From NCBI GenBank assembly GCA_903828515.1, contig CAIKMD010000006.1, forward strand, positions 682,001 to 746,000: a DNA stretch of 64,000 bases, read 5' to 3'. Positions 47,611 through 55,826 of the stretch are shown piece after piece. The first letter of the stretch is position 1, and the number at the start of each line of letters is the position of its first letter. The position numbers and the translations under genes are program-made. The notes beneath the pieces are model-generated. The model had not been told where the DNA came from, did no database searches, and saw only the letters and a list, made by a program, of their open reading frames with translations. The DNA comes from an uncultured Rhodospirillales bacterium (GTDB lineage: Bacteria > Pseudomonadota > Alphaproteobacteria > ATCC43930 > CGMCC-115725).

Positions 47611-48111
47611 TCATGCAAACCGCTTCAGCTTCTGATACCGCTTGATCACCCGCTCGCGCTGCAGGGCTGAGAGTTTCTGGATCCAGAAGATCCCGTCGAG
47701 CTGATCGATCTCGTGCTGGTGACAGACGCTGAGCAGGCCGTCGGCTTCTTCGCTGTGCTCGGCGCCGTTTAGATCCTGATAGCGCACCCGGATCTGCGCC
47801 GGGCGCTCGATTTCGGCGACGACGCCGTTCATCGAGATGCTGCCTTCCTGCTGGCGGACGAGCGTGGGCGAGGCCCAGACGATCGTCGGATTGACGTAGG
47901 TCCGCGCTTCGCTGTCGTCCGAAAGTTGCAGCACCACGAGCCGTTTCGAAACCCCGATATGCGGCGCGGTGATGCCGATGCCCGATGCCGCACGCATCGT
48001 CTCGAGCAAATCGGCCGCGAGCGTGCGCAGGCCTTCGTCGAAAACCGTCACCGGTTCGGCGATAGTGCGCAGACGCTTGTCGGGATATGTCACGATCGGC
48101 TGGATGGTCAT
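47611..48111 (-). CDS. Peptide deformylase-like protein lacking metal ligands
   Basis: A 166-residue deformylase-fold protein. Motif 1 reads GIGITAPHIG, motif 2 EGSIS (Cys replaced by Ser91), and motif 3 HEIDQ at 133-137 (second His of HExxH replaced by Gln). Thus two of three metal ligands and the motif 1 Gln are gone, and normal deformylation is unlikely. It may bind N-termini, act with another metal, or be decaying, though the frame is intact. The C-terminal 27 residues resemble the tail of the LysR protein at 42161. It follows the threonine ammonia-lyase gene by 19 nt. Confidence 0.82.
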   Translation of the reverse strand: MTIQPIVTYPDKRLRTIAEPVTVFDEGLRTLAADLLETMRAASGIGITAPHIGVSKRLVVLQLSDDSEARTYVNPTIVWASPTLVRQQEGSISMNGVVAEIERPAQIRVRYQDLNGAEHSEEADGLLSVCHQHEIDQLDGIFWIQKLSALQRERVIKRYQKLKRFA

Positions 48112-48130
48112 GATGCTTGCTCTCGCGCGG

Positions 48131-49369
48131 CTATGGTGCGTTGGGGTCGCGCACGGTCAGGGTGAAACCGGCATCGCGAATGCTGCGCATCACCTGGCGC
48201 GCATGGTCCTCGTCGCGGGTCTCGATGGTGAGGCCGAGGCGCGCGGCGCTGGCCGAGAGGTCCATGGCGAAACGGCTGTGCGACACTTCGAGGACATTGG
48301 CGCCTTCGGCGGCGCAGATGCCCGACACCGCGTGCAACTGGCCCGGCTTGTCGGGCATCTCGATGTCGAGCGTCAGGACGCGGCCCGAGCGCACCAGGTC
48401 GCGCATCAGCACCGATGACAGCAGGCGCGAATCGATGTTGCCGCCCGACAGCAGCAGGCCGACTTTCTTGTCCTTGAACGTGTCGGGGTGTTCGAGGAGC
48501 GCCGCCAACGGCGCCGCGCCGGCGCCTTCGGCGACGATCTTGTCGAGGTTGGCGAACATGCCGATGGCGCGTTCGATATTGGTTTCGCTCACGGTGACGA
48601 TCTCGCGCACCAGCTTGCGCACGATGGCGATTGTCTTGTCGCCGACGCTTTGCACGGCGATGCCTTCGGCCAGGGTCGATCCGCCGCACGGGCGCTTGCT
48701 GTCGCCGAGCGCATTGATCATCGCGGGATAGAGCGCCGCCTCCACGCCGACGATCGCGATGTCGGGATCGATGCTTTTGGCCGCCAGCGCCACGCCGGCG
48801 ATGAGCCCGCCGCCACCGACCGGGATCACCAGCATGTCGAGCCCCGGCGCGTCCGCCATGAACTCGAGCCCGACCGTGCCTTGCCCGGCGATGACCTCTT
48901 CGTCGTTATAGGGATGGATCATTGTCAGGCCCTTTTCCTTCGCGATCCGTTCGCCCGCCAGCGCCGCGCCGGTGAAATCGTCGCCTTCGATCACCACCGT
49001 CGCGCCATAGTCGCGGGTCTTGCGGATCTTCACGAAGGGCGTGCCCTTGGGCATGACGATGGTGGCCGCGATGCCGAGCTTGGCCGCATGATAGGCCACG
49101 CCCTGCGCATGATTGCCCGCCGACATGGCGATGACGCCCGCCGTTGCCTGCGCGGCGGTGAGCGTCGTGAGCTTGGCGATGGCGCCGCGCGCCTTGAACG
49201 CGCCGGTGTGCTGCATGTTTTCGTATTTCACGAAGACCTGGGCGCCGGTGGCCCGCGACAGGGCGTCGGACAGCAGCGTCGGCGTATGGACGATGCGGCC
49301 TTCGATGCGCGAAGCGGCTTCGCGCACGGCATCGGCGGTCAGGGGGATCGGCTGAGCGGTAGCAGTCAT
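48131..49369 (-). CDS. Threonine ammonia-lyase (threonine dehydratase) with ACT domain
   Basis: A 412-residue PLP enzyme that deaminates threonine to 2-oxobutanoate. The PLP Lys is in QHTGAFKARGA (residue about 59), the phosphate-binding Gly loop PVGGGGLIAG lies in the middle, and an ACT-like regulatory domain fills the last about 75 residues (LTLDIEMPDKPGQLHAVSGI). Its single short ACT domain and length match the catabolic type rather than the large IlvA. It is transcribed before the deformylase-like gene. Confidence 0.92.
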   Translation of the reverse strand: MTATAQPIPLTADAVREAASRIEGRIVHTPTLLSDALSRATGAQVFVKYENMQHTGAFKARGAIAKLTTLTAAQATAGVIAMSAGNHAQGVAYHAAKLGIAATIVMPKGTPFVKIRKTRDYGATVVIEGDDFTGAALAGERIAKEKGLTMIHPYNDEEVIAGQGTVGLEFMADAPGLDMLVIPVGGGGLIAGVALAAKSIDPDIAIVGVEAALYPAMINALGDSKRPCGGSTLAEGIAVQSVGDKTIAIVRKLVREIVTVSETNIERAIGMFANLDKIVAEGAGAAPLAALLEHPDTFKDKKVGLLLSGGNIDSRLLSSVLMRDLVRSGRVLTLDIEMPDKPGQLHAVSGICAAEGANVLEVSHSRFAMDLSASAARLGLTIETRDEDHARQVMRSIRDAGFTLTVRDPNAP

Positions 49370-49490
49370 GGCAACGGACCTTTCGGACTAACGGAAAACA
49401 GACAGGCAGGCGCGGACGATCCGATTCTTAGAGAATCGGGCTCGTAATTCGGCTGCGTGCGATCCGTTGCATCATGATGGAGGTGACATA

Positions 49491-50111
49491 TCAGCCGGCC
49501 GGGCCGGCGGCAAGCGCCGCGCGGGGGCCGATGACGGTGTCGATCAGGGTGGGCACGCGCGCCTGCGCAAACGGCGCGTTGGTCATCAACCGGCAAAAGA
49601 AGATCGCGCCGAGCAACGCGAACGCGGCGACCTCCGGATCGATGCGCGGCGGGAAATCACCCGTGGCGATGCCGGCGGCGATCAGCGCGATGGTCGGCTT
49701 GCGCGCCTCGGCCTGAAAATGGTGATGAAACCGCCGCACCGCGCGATCGCGCTCGGCGCCCTCGATGAGCGCCGGCAGGCAGGCCGAGAAGGGTGAGTCC
49801 GCGACGACATCGGCGACATGGCGCAGCACGCGCTCGAGCTTCTCGCGCGGCGAGCCGGTCGTGACGTCGGGGTCGCGCTGCGCCTGCAATAGTTTGAACG
49901 CGTCGGCGATCAGCGCGATCTTGTCCGCCCAGTGGCGATAGATCGTCGCCTTGCCGACGCCGGCGCGGCGCGCGATCGATTCGATGGCAAGCCCGCCGTA
50001 ACCCTCTTCGCTCAGCTCGTCGAGCACTGCCTCCAGGATCACCTGGCGCGAACGCTCGATGCGCGGATCGACAACCGGCTTTGCCCGCGCGCGAACCTGC
50101 AGCTCAGGCAA
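49491..50111 (-). CDS. TetR-family regulator (VOC-linked)
   Basis: A 206-residue TetR/AcrR regulator. The helix-turn-helix (SIARRAGVGKATIYRHWADK) is in residues about 45-64, and the C-terminal domain is of the common TetR_C group. It overlaps the end of the VOC gene by 8 nt and is expressed from the same promoter, which contains a perfect palindrome between -35 and -10. This predicts autoregulation and induction by the metabolite that the VOC enzyme handles. Confidence 0.88.
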   Translation of the reverse strand: MPELQVRARAKPVVDPRIERSRQVILEAVLDELSEEGYGGLAIESIARRAGVGKATIYRHWADKIALIADAFKLLQAQRDPDVTTGSPREKLERVLRHVADVVADSPFSACLPALIEGAERDRAVRRFHHHFQAEARKPTIALIAAGIATGDFPPRIDPEVAAFALLGAIFFCRLMTNAPFAQARVPTLIDTVIGPRAALAAGPAG

Positions 50112-50526
50112 TGCCGGCTTTCGAGCCCGATCCCGGCGCGCGATAGGCCGGCGAGTTCACCTGAAACAGCTCGACGAGATTGCCCGACGGGTCTTCCAGC
50201 AGGATCTGCTTGCCGCCGGTGCCTTGAACGACGTCGCTGCGAAAGCGGCAGTTGGCCGCCTTGAGCCCGGCGATCGTGCCGTCCAGATCGTCGACCACGA
50301 GATGGATGCGGTTCCAGCCGCCGGGGACTTGCTGTTCGCCCGACTTCATCGCCGCGCCGCCGCCGACGCCGGGGGACGGCTTGGTGAGATAGAGATGCAT
50401 GTCCCCGCGCGAGATTTCGGCAAAGCCCGGCGCCGGGTGCATCTCGACCTTGAAACCGAGATGCTGGCCGTAAAAGCCGATCGCGGCATCGACGTCGTTG
50501 ACGATATAGCGAAAGCACGCGGCCAT
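50104..50526 (-). CDS. VOC-family glyoxalase/bleomycin resistance protein
   Basis: A 140-residue vicinal oxygen chelate protein with two beta-alpha-beta-beta-beta modules: FRYIVNDVDAAIGFYGQHLGF and WNRIHLVVDDLDGTIAGL, with a terminal DPSGNLVELFQ containing the metal-binding Glu; the His of IHLVV is the other conserved ligand. Such proteins are glyoxalase-like, dioxygenase-like or drug-binding. The ATG at 50526 has AGGGAGG 7 nt before it. Followed by the overlapping TetR gene. Confidence 0.88.
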   Translation of the reverse strand: MAACFRYIVNDVDAAIGFYGQHLGFKVEMHPAPGFAEISRGDMHLYLTKPSPGVGGGAAMKSGEQQVPGGWNRIHLVVDDLDGTIAGLKAANCRFRSDVVQGTGGKQILLEDPSGNLVELFQVNSPAYRAPGSGSKAGIA

Positions 50527-50554
50527 GATGGACCTCCCTTGTCGGTTCGTCTGG

Positions 50555-50583
50555 AACGTATTCGTCTCGTAGCGAGACGTCAA
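50555..50583 (-). promoter_or_regulatory. Promoter and operator of the VOC-tetR operon
   Basis: On the minus strand TTGACG (50578-50583), 17 nt, TACGTT (50555-50560). The palindrome CGTCTCG-TAG-CGAGACG (50563-50579) fills the spacer, with an extra half-site CGTCTCG at 50584-50590. A repressor bound here would block RNA polymerase, and the TetR protein of the operon is the obvious candidate. Confidence 0.75.
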
Positions 50584-50674
50584 CGTCTCGTTGTCGCCGG
50601 CTTTCGCCGGGGCCCCGCGCGACTTCTGCGTCCGATCTGATAAACTGCCCCCGATAAAAGAGGGGGAGGCCGCC

Positions 50675-51943
50675 ATGCCCGATTCGAATTCCGTCGTCGC
50701 GCCGATGCCGCGTGTTGCCCCGCCGAGCCCGGCCGAGGCGGCCGAGCGTCTGGCCCTGAAGCGCCGCTTCCCGACCTCGGCGGATCTGCGGGCGCATGCC
50801 AAGAAAATCCTCCCGAATTTCGCCTATGAGTATTGCGATGGCGGCGCGGGCGGATCGGACACCGGCATCGCGCGCAACAACAACGCGTTCGACGCGATCG
50901 AGATGGTGCCCCGCTATGGCACGGTGGTGTCGCCGCCGCCGGCCGATTGCATCTTGTTCGGCCGGCGTTACCGGGCGCCGATCGGCGTCGCGCCGGTAGG
51001 CGGGCCGGGCACCGTCTATCCCGGCGCGGAAACCCATCTGGCCAAGGCGTGCCAGGCGGCGGGCGTGCCTTATACGCTGGGGCTCCTCTCCGGCATCACC
51101 CTCGACGAGGCGGCGCGCCTCGCGCCCGACGTGTTGTGGTTTCAGCTCTATCGCTTCGCGCGCAACGATCATGCGATCGGCTTCGATCTGGTGAAGCGCG
51201 CCGAGGCGGCCGGGGTTCACGTCCTGATGCTGACCATCGACACGCCGATCCGCACCACGCGCACGCGCGAGGTGAAAAGCGGCATCGTCGCGCCGTTCCG
51301 CCTGACCACGCGGTTGAAGCTCGACGCGCTGTCCTCGCCGCATTGGACGCGCGCGCTGATCCGCAGCGGCATTCCGCGCTTCGTCAACCTCAACCCCTAT
51401 ATGGGCGGCGATACCAGCATCGAGGCGGCGGCGGCGTTCCAGCAGCGCGAAGGCGGCGGCGCTTTTCAGTGGGACGAGGTCGCGCGCTATCGCGACAAGT
51501 GGAAAAAGCCGCTGCTGGTGAAGGGCGTGCTCCATCCCGAGGACGCGGAAAAATGCGTGGCGCTGGGCCTCGACGGCATCGTCGTCTCCAATCATGGCGG
51601 CCGCCAGATCGACGCGCTGCCGGCGCCGATCGACACGCTGCCGGTGATCGCCTCGGCGGTCGGCAAGAAAATGACCATCCTCTATGACAGCGGCGTGCGC
51701 ACCGGCGTCGATGTCGCGCGGGCGATCGCGCTCGGCGCTGATGGCGCGCTCGCCGGCAAGCCGTTCCTCTGGAGCCTCGGCGCGCTGGGCGAAAAGGGCC
51801 CGGCCCATCTGATCGAGACCTTCATCGATGAGTTGCGCGCGACGTTGGGCCAGCTCGGCTGTCCGACGGTGCCCGACCTGCGCAACGTCGCCGTCCGCCA
51901 TCCCGGCGCCTGGCGCCCGGCGGACTTCGCCGCCCGCGGTTGA
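50675..51943 (+). CDS. FMN-dependent alpha-hydroxy-acid oxidising enzyme
   Basis: A 422-residue member of the lactate/glycolate oxidase family, cytoplasmic or membrane-associated. It has the FMN barrel: GIARNNNAFDAIEMVPRYG and PIGVAPVGG early, MLTIDTPIRTTRTREVKSG with Arg contacts, and VVSNHGGRQIDALPAP with the catalytic His and substrate-binding Arg, then the FMN phosphate loop DSGVRTGVDVARA. GGGGGAGG lies before the ATG at 50675. Which 2-hydroxy acid is oxidised is not apparent. An isocitrate dehydrogenase-like gene follows 160 nt later. Confidence 0.9.
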   Translation: MPDSNSVVAPMPRVAPPSPAEAAERLALKRRFPTSADLRAHAKKILPNFAYEYCDGGAGGSDTGIARNNNAFDAIEMVPRYGTVVSPPPADCILFGRRYRAPIGVAPVGGPGTVYPGAETHLAKACQAAGVPYTLGLLSGITLDEAARLAPDVLWFQLYRFARNDHAIGFDLVKRAEAAGVHVLMLTIDTPIRTTRTREVKSGIVAPFRLTTRLKLDALSSPHWTRALIRSGIPRFVNLNPYMGGDTSIEAAAAFQQREGGGAFQWDEVARYRDKWKKPLLVKGVLHPEDAEKCVALGLDGIVVSNHGGRQIDALPAPIDTLPVIASAVGKKMTILYDSGVRTGVDVARAIALGADGALAGKPFLWSLGALGEKGPAHLIETFIDELRATLGQLGCPTVPDLRNVAVRHPGAWRPADFAARG

Positions 51944-52101
51944 GGGACCCTGCGGCCCCAAATCTCACGCCGAAAATTAACGTTTGTTGACTATAATGGC
52001 CCCCGAGCGATCGAATGCATCGCCGGGGAGCGAATCGAGCCTGCTGGACGTGATCCGCGCGCGGCGTGTTGCCGTGGGCGAACCGTTATGTGGGGGCTAC
52101 C

Positions 52102-53133
52102 ATGGCAGCAGGCAAAACCGGTCCGATCGACGCAACCTTGATTCCGGGCGACGGCGTCGGTCCCGAAATCGTCGAGGGCGTGAAACTGGTCCTCGACGCG
52201 ATGGGCTCGCCCTTCGCCTGGGACGTCCAGTTGGGCGGCATGGCCGCGGTTGCCGCGGGCCAGGATCAGCTTCCCCAGGCGACGCTCGATTCCATCCGCC
52301 GCACCCGCCTCGCCCTCAAGGGCCCGCTGACCACGCCGATCGGCGGCGGGTTCCGCTCGGTCAATGTCCGCCTGCGCGAGGAGTTTCAGCTCTACGCCAA
52401 TGTCCGTCCGGTGCGCACCATCATCCCCGGCCAGCGCTTCGAGAACATCGACCTCGTCCTCTTCCGCGAGAACCTTGAAGGCTTCTATGTCGGGTTCGAG
52501 CACTACATCCCGGTCGACGGCGATCCGCATGCGGTCGCGATGGCCTCGGGCGTCAACAGCCGGATCGGCGTCGAGCGCGTCATCCGCTATGCCTTCGAAT
52601 ACGCGGTGAAGAACAAGCGCAAGAAGATCACGATCGTCCACAAGGCGAACGTCCTGAAAATCCTCTCCGGCCTCTTCCTCGAAGTGGGGCAGGCGATCGC
52701 CAAGGAATACGAAGGCCGAATCGAGGTCAACGACCGCATCATCGACGCCTGCGCGATGCTCCTCGTGCTCGACCCGTGGCAGTTCGACGTGCTGGTCACC
52801 TCCAACATGTTCGGCGACATCCTCTCGGACGAGATGGCGGGCCTCGTCGGCGGCCTCGGCCTCGCGCCCGGCGCCAATATCGGCAAGGACGCCGCGATCT
52901 TCGAGGCCGTCCACGGCTCGGCCCCCGATATCGCCGGCAAGGGCATCGCCAATCCGGTCTCGCTCCTGCTCGCGGCGGGTCTCATGCTGGAACATGTCGA
53001 CCGCCTCGACCTCGCCACGAAGCTGCGCGCCGGCATCGACGCCGCGATCGTCCAGGACAACGTGCGCACCCGCGACATGGGCGGCAAAGCCTCGACGATG
53101 GAGTTCGCGCAGGCGATTGCGAAAAGGGTGTAG
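52102..53133 (+). CDS. NAD-type isocitrate/isopropylmalate dehydrogenase family protein
   Basis: A 343-residue beta-decarboxylating dehydrogenase. Present are TLIPGDGVGPEI, the substrate Arg pattern YANVRPVRTIIPGQR, LVLFRENLEGFYVG, and the Asp cluster VTSNMFGDILSDEMAGLVGG. The short size and these motifs match NAD-dependent isocitrate dehydrogenase or related homoisocitrate/tartrate enzymes. Start at ATG 52102 after GGGGGC; a longer reading from 52066 lacks a good site. The substrate, isocitrate, is the most likely but not the only choice. Confidence 0.88.
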   Translation: MAAGKTGPIDATLIPGDGVGPEIVEGVKLVLDAMGSPFAWDVQLGGMAAVAAGQDQLPQATLDSIRRTRLALKGPLTTPIGGGFRSVNVRLREEFQLYANVRPVRTIIPGQRFENIDLVLFRENLEGFYVGFEHYIPVDGDPHAVAMASGVNSRIGVERVIRYAFEYAVKNKRKKITIVHKANVLKILSGLFLEVGQAIAKEYEGRIEVNDRIIDACAMLLVLDPWQFDVLVTSNMFGDILSDEMAGLVGGLGLAPGANIGKDAAIFEAVHGSAPDIAGKGIANPVSLLLAAGLMLEHVDRLDLATKLRAGIDAAIVQDNVRTRDMGGKASTMEFAQAIAKRV

Positions 53134-53199
53134 GGGGTAACCCCTTGAATCTTGAACGCCTCTCCTTGAGGTAAGGGGAAAGAATGCGTGGCGGCAGGG

Positions 53200-53328
53200 T
53201 CACTCATTCAATGCCGCTAGCGCGGAAATTGTTGCAAGCGTTGCCGCGATGAGTTCAGTATCGAGGCTGAACAATGAAATAAGATGAAGGCTGGCTGCAA
53301 GGACGGCGAGCCATTTATTCTGCTTCAT
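53200..53328 (-). CDS. Possible 42-residue membrane peptide
   Basis: A short frame reading MKQNKWLAVLAASLHLISLF, continuing to a second hydrophobic stretch (LIAATLATISALAALNE). Amino-acid make-up is that of a small membrane protein, but the ribosome-binding site is weak and upstream bases form a GA-rich tract (reverse of TTCTTTCTCTCTTTCTC). The 325-nt gap before the XRE-TPR gene otherwise holds only AT-rich repeats. Confidence 0.35.
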   Translation of the reverse strand: MKQNKWLAVLAASLHLISLFSLDTELIAATLATISALAALNE

Positions 53329-53412
53329 TTAGACGGTTCTTTCTCTCTTTCTCTCTTTCGTGATTGCGACCAGCTTGATTGCGCCAATCAAAGCTAGAGA
53401 GATTTCGCCAGA

Positions 53413-53457
53413 AAAAAATGCGGACTAGGGACGGAAAAAATGCGGAAAAAATGCGGA
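53413..53457. repeat. Phased direct repeats AAAAAATGCGGA upstream of the XRE-TPR gene
   Basis: Three exact copies of AAAAAATGCGGA start at 53413, 53435 and 53446, spaced 22 and 11 bp, that is two turns and one turn of helix. They end directly before the ATG at 53459. The arrangement suggests an operator for the gene's own helix-turn-helix protein. A minimal frame M-R-K-stop (53451-53462) overlaps the gene start. Confidence 0.7.
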
Positions 53458-53458
53458 A

Positions 53459-55216
53459 ATGACTGAGCAAAGTTTCGGCCAAGCGTTGGGGCAGCTGATC
53501 TACCGCAAGCGCAAGGCGGCTGGACTAACTCAGATGCAGTTAGCAGAGGATGCGTTCAACGATTCGGGAAAAACTAGACGCGTCAGTGAATTAGAAAATG
53601 GAACTGTCGCGAATCCACACCTCAAAACCATCGATCCTATTATTAACTACTTGAGGATTTCCGATTCGGAATTAGCTGAATGTGCTCAGCAAGCAATTTC
53701 TCGCCCAGATACAGATCTAGATCGCGCTTACAGAGAGGCTAGAAATTTAATTGATGCAGTTGCAAAGCAATTTGAGCATTCAAAACCAACTGCCTCGCTA
53801 AGTGAACTTGATGAATTTCTTCGCGGTAAGGCGAAGGAGTGGTCGTCTCTTCGAACGCGAATCGAGGCTATAGATGTTCCCGAACACGAACTTGCGGATT
53901 TGAAGTCTGCTGCTAACAGGGCGTTGTCCGAGGGCGATTTTGACCAAGTCGATTTATTGCTATCGAAAGCAGAGGACAACTATCAGAGGAATCGCACACT
54001 ATTCGAAGTTCGAAAACATGCCGAAATCCGGATCACTCGCGGCGATAATAGTTTGCTTCGAGGAAATCCTGATACCGCATTGAATTTCTATCTTTCGGCA
54101 GCAGAATTCTTTCGCCCGTTCGACGAGAATGAAATGGTAGAAATTCTCACGCGAATGGCCGGGCAGGTGTACGAGATCGCGAGACGTTCGTTCGATCCGC
54201 CGTTCTTTGTCTCTGCACGTCTTTTGGAAGTTCTGGTCGGTGTTCCTGCTTTGAAGAACAATCCTGAAGAAATGGCAGGGGCACATTACAGGCTTGGGCT
54301 TATATATCGTAACCAAAGCGAACGAAGTTCCAGTACCGGAGATTTAGAGAACGCGATTACCCACACAAAGATCGCTTTGTCTAATATGACCAAGGGCAAG
54401 CGCATTTTTGAATGGGTATCTGCGCAAATCAATTTGGCGAATTGCCTCAAACAACGGGGTAAGAGAACCTCGGTTCAGTCCGATTTGCGAGAGGCTGTTG
54501 GTATTTTGCGCGACGCCCGAACGATGCTTGAGGGGAACGCGGAATCGGCAAGCTTAGTACCTCATGTTTGTAACAATTTGGGTGCTGCCATACTAGACCT
54601 GCACGACGTTGACGAAACGAGCCCAATAGAATTCCCCTTAGATCAGGCAATTGATGCGTTTGCAGCGGCGGTGAAAGCTAGCGAGGAGCTCTTCGACCCA
54701 GAAACATGGGCTGCGGCCAAAACAAATATTGGCGGTGTGTTAGCAGAGAAGGCTAGTGTTGACGGCATTGAAGACGGCGCGAAGAACTTTTTGAGAATAC
54801 GAGCAATCTCCGAATACTCTGCTGCTGCGGAGTCATATTCCTGTGTGGCCTTTCCAGTGCAGTTCGCGAGTGTGCAACTGCGCCTGGCTCGCCTCTTGTT
54901 TGAGCACGCGATCGATAATAGCCAGTTAGCTGAGATTTATTTGTTTCGATCAATTCAATCATATCAAGCCGCCGCCAGTTATTTTACCGAGAGCCGCAAT
55001 CCTTCTCAGTGGGGAAGAATCCAAAAAAAATTGGGGGATATATTCTTTGTACACGCCCAATTGGATAATGTTGAGAGCGCGCAATCTGACTGCGATTGCG
55101 CGATAAATTTCTATCAGGAAGCTTTACGTGTTTTCGAAGCTGGTTCTGAAGAAGTCAAGGTGTGTGAACACGCAATTAAGAGCGTTCAATCGATCGCGGC
55201 AAGCTTGGCAGGTTAA
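53459..55216 (+). CDS. XRE-type helix-turn-helix protein with TPR-like repeats
   Basis: A 585-residue protein. Residues 8-65 are an XRE-type helix-turn-helix (GLTQMQLAEDAFNDSGKTRRVSE), followed by a helical region and a large array of tetratricopeptide-like helices (from about residue 170 to the end; for example AGAHYRLGLIYRNQSE, AQINLANCLKQRGKR, NNLGAAILDLHD). The gene is strikingly less GC-rich than its neighbours, with codons unlike them, and has no clear relatives in the window. It resembles TPR-containing transcriptional or signalling regulators, sometimes in defence or phage-linked loci. Function is unknown. Confidence 0.75.
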   Translation: MTEQSFGQALGQLIYRKRKAAGLTQMQLAEDAFNDSGKTRRVSELENGTVANPHLKTIDPIINYLRISDSELAECAQQAISRPDTDLDRAYREARNLIDAVAKQFEHSKPTASLSELDEFLRGKAKEWSSLRTRIEAIDVPEHELADLKSAANRALSEGDFDQVDLLLSKAEDNYQRNRTLFEVRKHAEIRITRGDNSLLRGNPDTALNFYLSAAEFFRPFDENEMVEILTRMAGQVYEIARRSFDPPFFVSARLLEVLVGVPALKNNPEEMAGAHYRLGLIYRNQSERSSSTGDLENAITHTKIALSNMTKGKRIFEWVSAQINLANCLKQRGKRTSVQSDLREAVGILRDARTMLEGNAESASLVPHVCNNLGAAILDLHDVDETSPIEFPLDQAIDAFAAAVKASEELFDPETWAAAKTNIGGVLAEKASVDGIEDGAKNFLRIRAISEYSAAAESYSCVAFPVQFASVQLRLARLLFEHAIDNSQLAEIYLFRSIQSYQAAASYFTESRNPSQWGRIQKKLGDIFFVHAQLDNVESAQSDCDCAINFYQEALRVFEAGSEEVKVCEHAIKSVQSIAASLAG

Positions 55217-55264
55217 GCTTGGCGAGCAGTTTACTTTAAACTTTGTATGAGGGATGCCAGTCCA

Positions 55265-55624
55265 ATGCCTACCCCCAAACCCGTCACCATCTATGGCATC
55301 AAGGCCTGCGACACGATGAAGAAGGCGCGGACCTGGCTCGATGCCAACGGCACTGCCTATCGCTTCCATGACTACAAGGTGGAAGGGATCGATGAGGCGC
55401 GGCTCGCGGCGTGGGTGAAGAAGCTCGGCTGGGAGGTTCTGCTCAACAAGTCGGGCACGACGTTCCGCAAATTGCCGGATCGCGCGAAAGCGGGGCTTGA
55501 TGCGGGCAAGGCGATCAAGCTGATGCTGGAACAGCCCTCGATGATCAAGCGGCCGGTGCTCGATCTCGGCGGCAAGCTGGTCGTGGGCTTCAAACCGGAA
55601 GTTTACGAAGCCGCGCTGGGGTAG
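55265..55624 (+). CDS. ArsC/Spx-family thioredoxin-fold protein (YffB-like)
   Basis: A 119-residue ArsC-family protein resembling YffB. IYGIKACDTMKKARTWL carries a single Cys at the arsenate-reductase position; LNKSGTTFRKLPD and PSMIKRPVLDLGGKLVVGF supply the conserved Arg and Pro. A glutathione-dependent thiol reductase role is expected, not necessarily on arsenate. The ATG at 55265 begins MPTPKPVTIYG; an in-frame ATG at 55247 gives six further residues. Confidence 0.87.
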   Translation: MPTPKPVTIYGIKACDTMKKARTWLDANGTAYRFHDYKVEGIDEARLAAWVKKLGWEVLLNKSGTTFRKLPDRAKAGLDAGKAIKLMLEQPSMIKRPVLDLGGKLVVGFKPEVYEAALG

Positions 55625-55659
55625 GGCGCGATCGATTCCGATCGGATCGGCCTTAGCAG

Positions 55660-55800
55660 AAAGACACCTCACCCTCCCATTGCTGTCGCAATGGGCCCCT
55701 CCCTCTCCCCACGTCGTGCGGAGAGGGGCTTCATCGTACCAACCCTCTCCACCCATTGGGGGGAGAGGGTGCGAGCGTCAGCGAGCGGGTGAGGTGGGCT
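55660..55800. repeat. Inverted repeat region between yffB-like and histidine kinase genes
   Basis: CACCTCACCCTCCCATTG near 55668 and CTCACCCGCTCG-like complements (GCGAGCGGGTGAGGTGGG, 55781-55798) form long inverted arms around GAGAGGG-rich inner repeats. This resembles a bacterial interspersed mosaic element. No gene is seen. Confidence 0.6.
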
Positions 55801-55826
55801 CGCGTCAACCTTAACCGATAAGGTTT

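Noticed and set aside
51992-51997. TATAAT considered as promoter of the isocitrate dehydrogenase-like gene
   Set aside because: No -35-like sequence lies at 16-18 nt upstream and no TGn extension is present.
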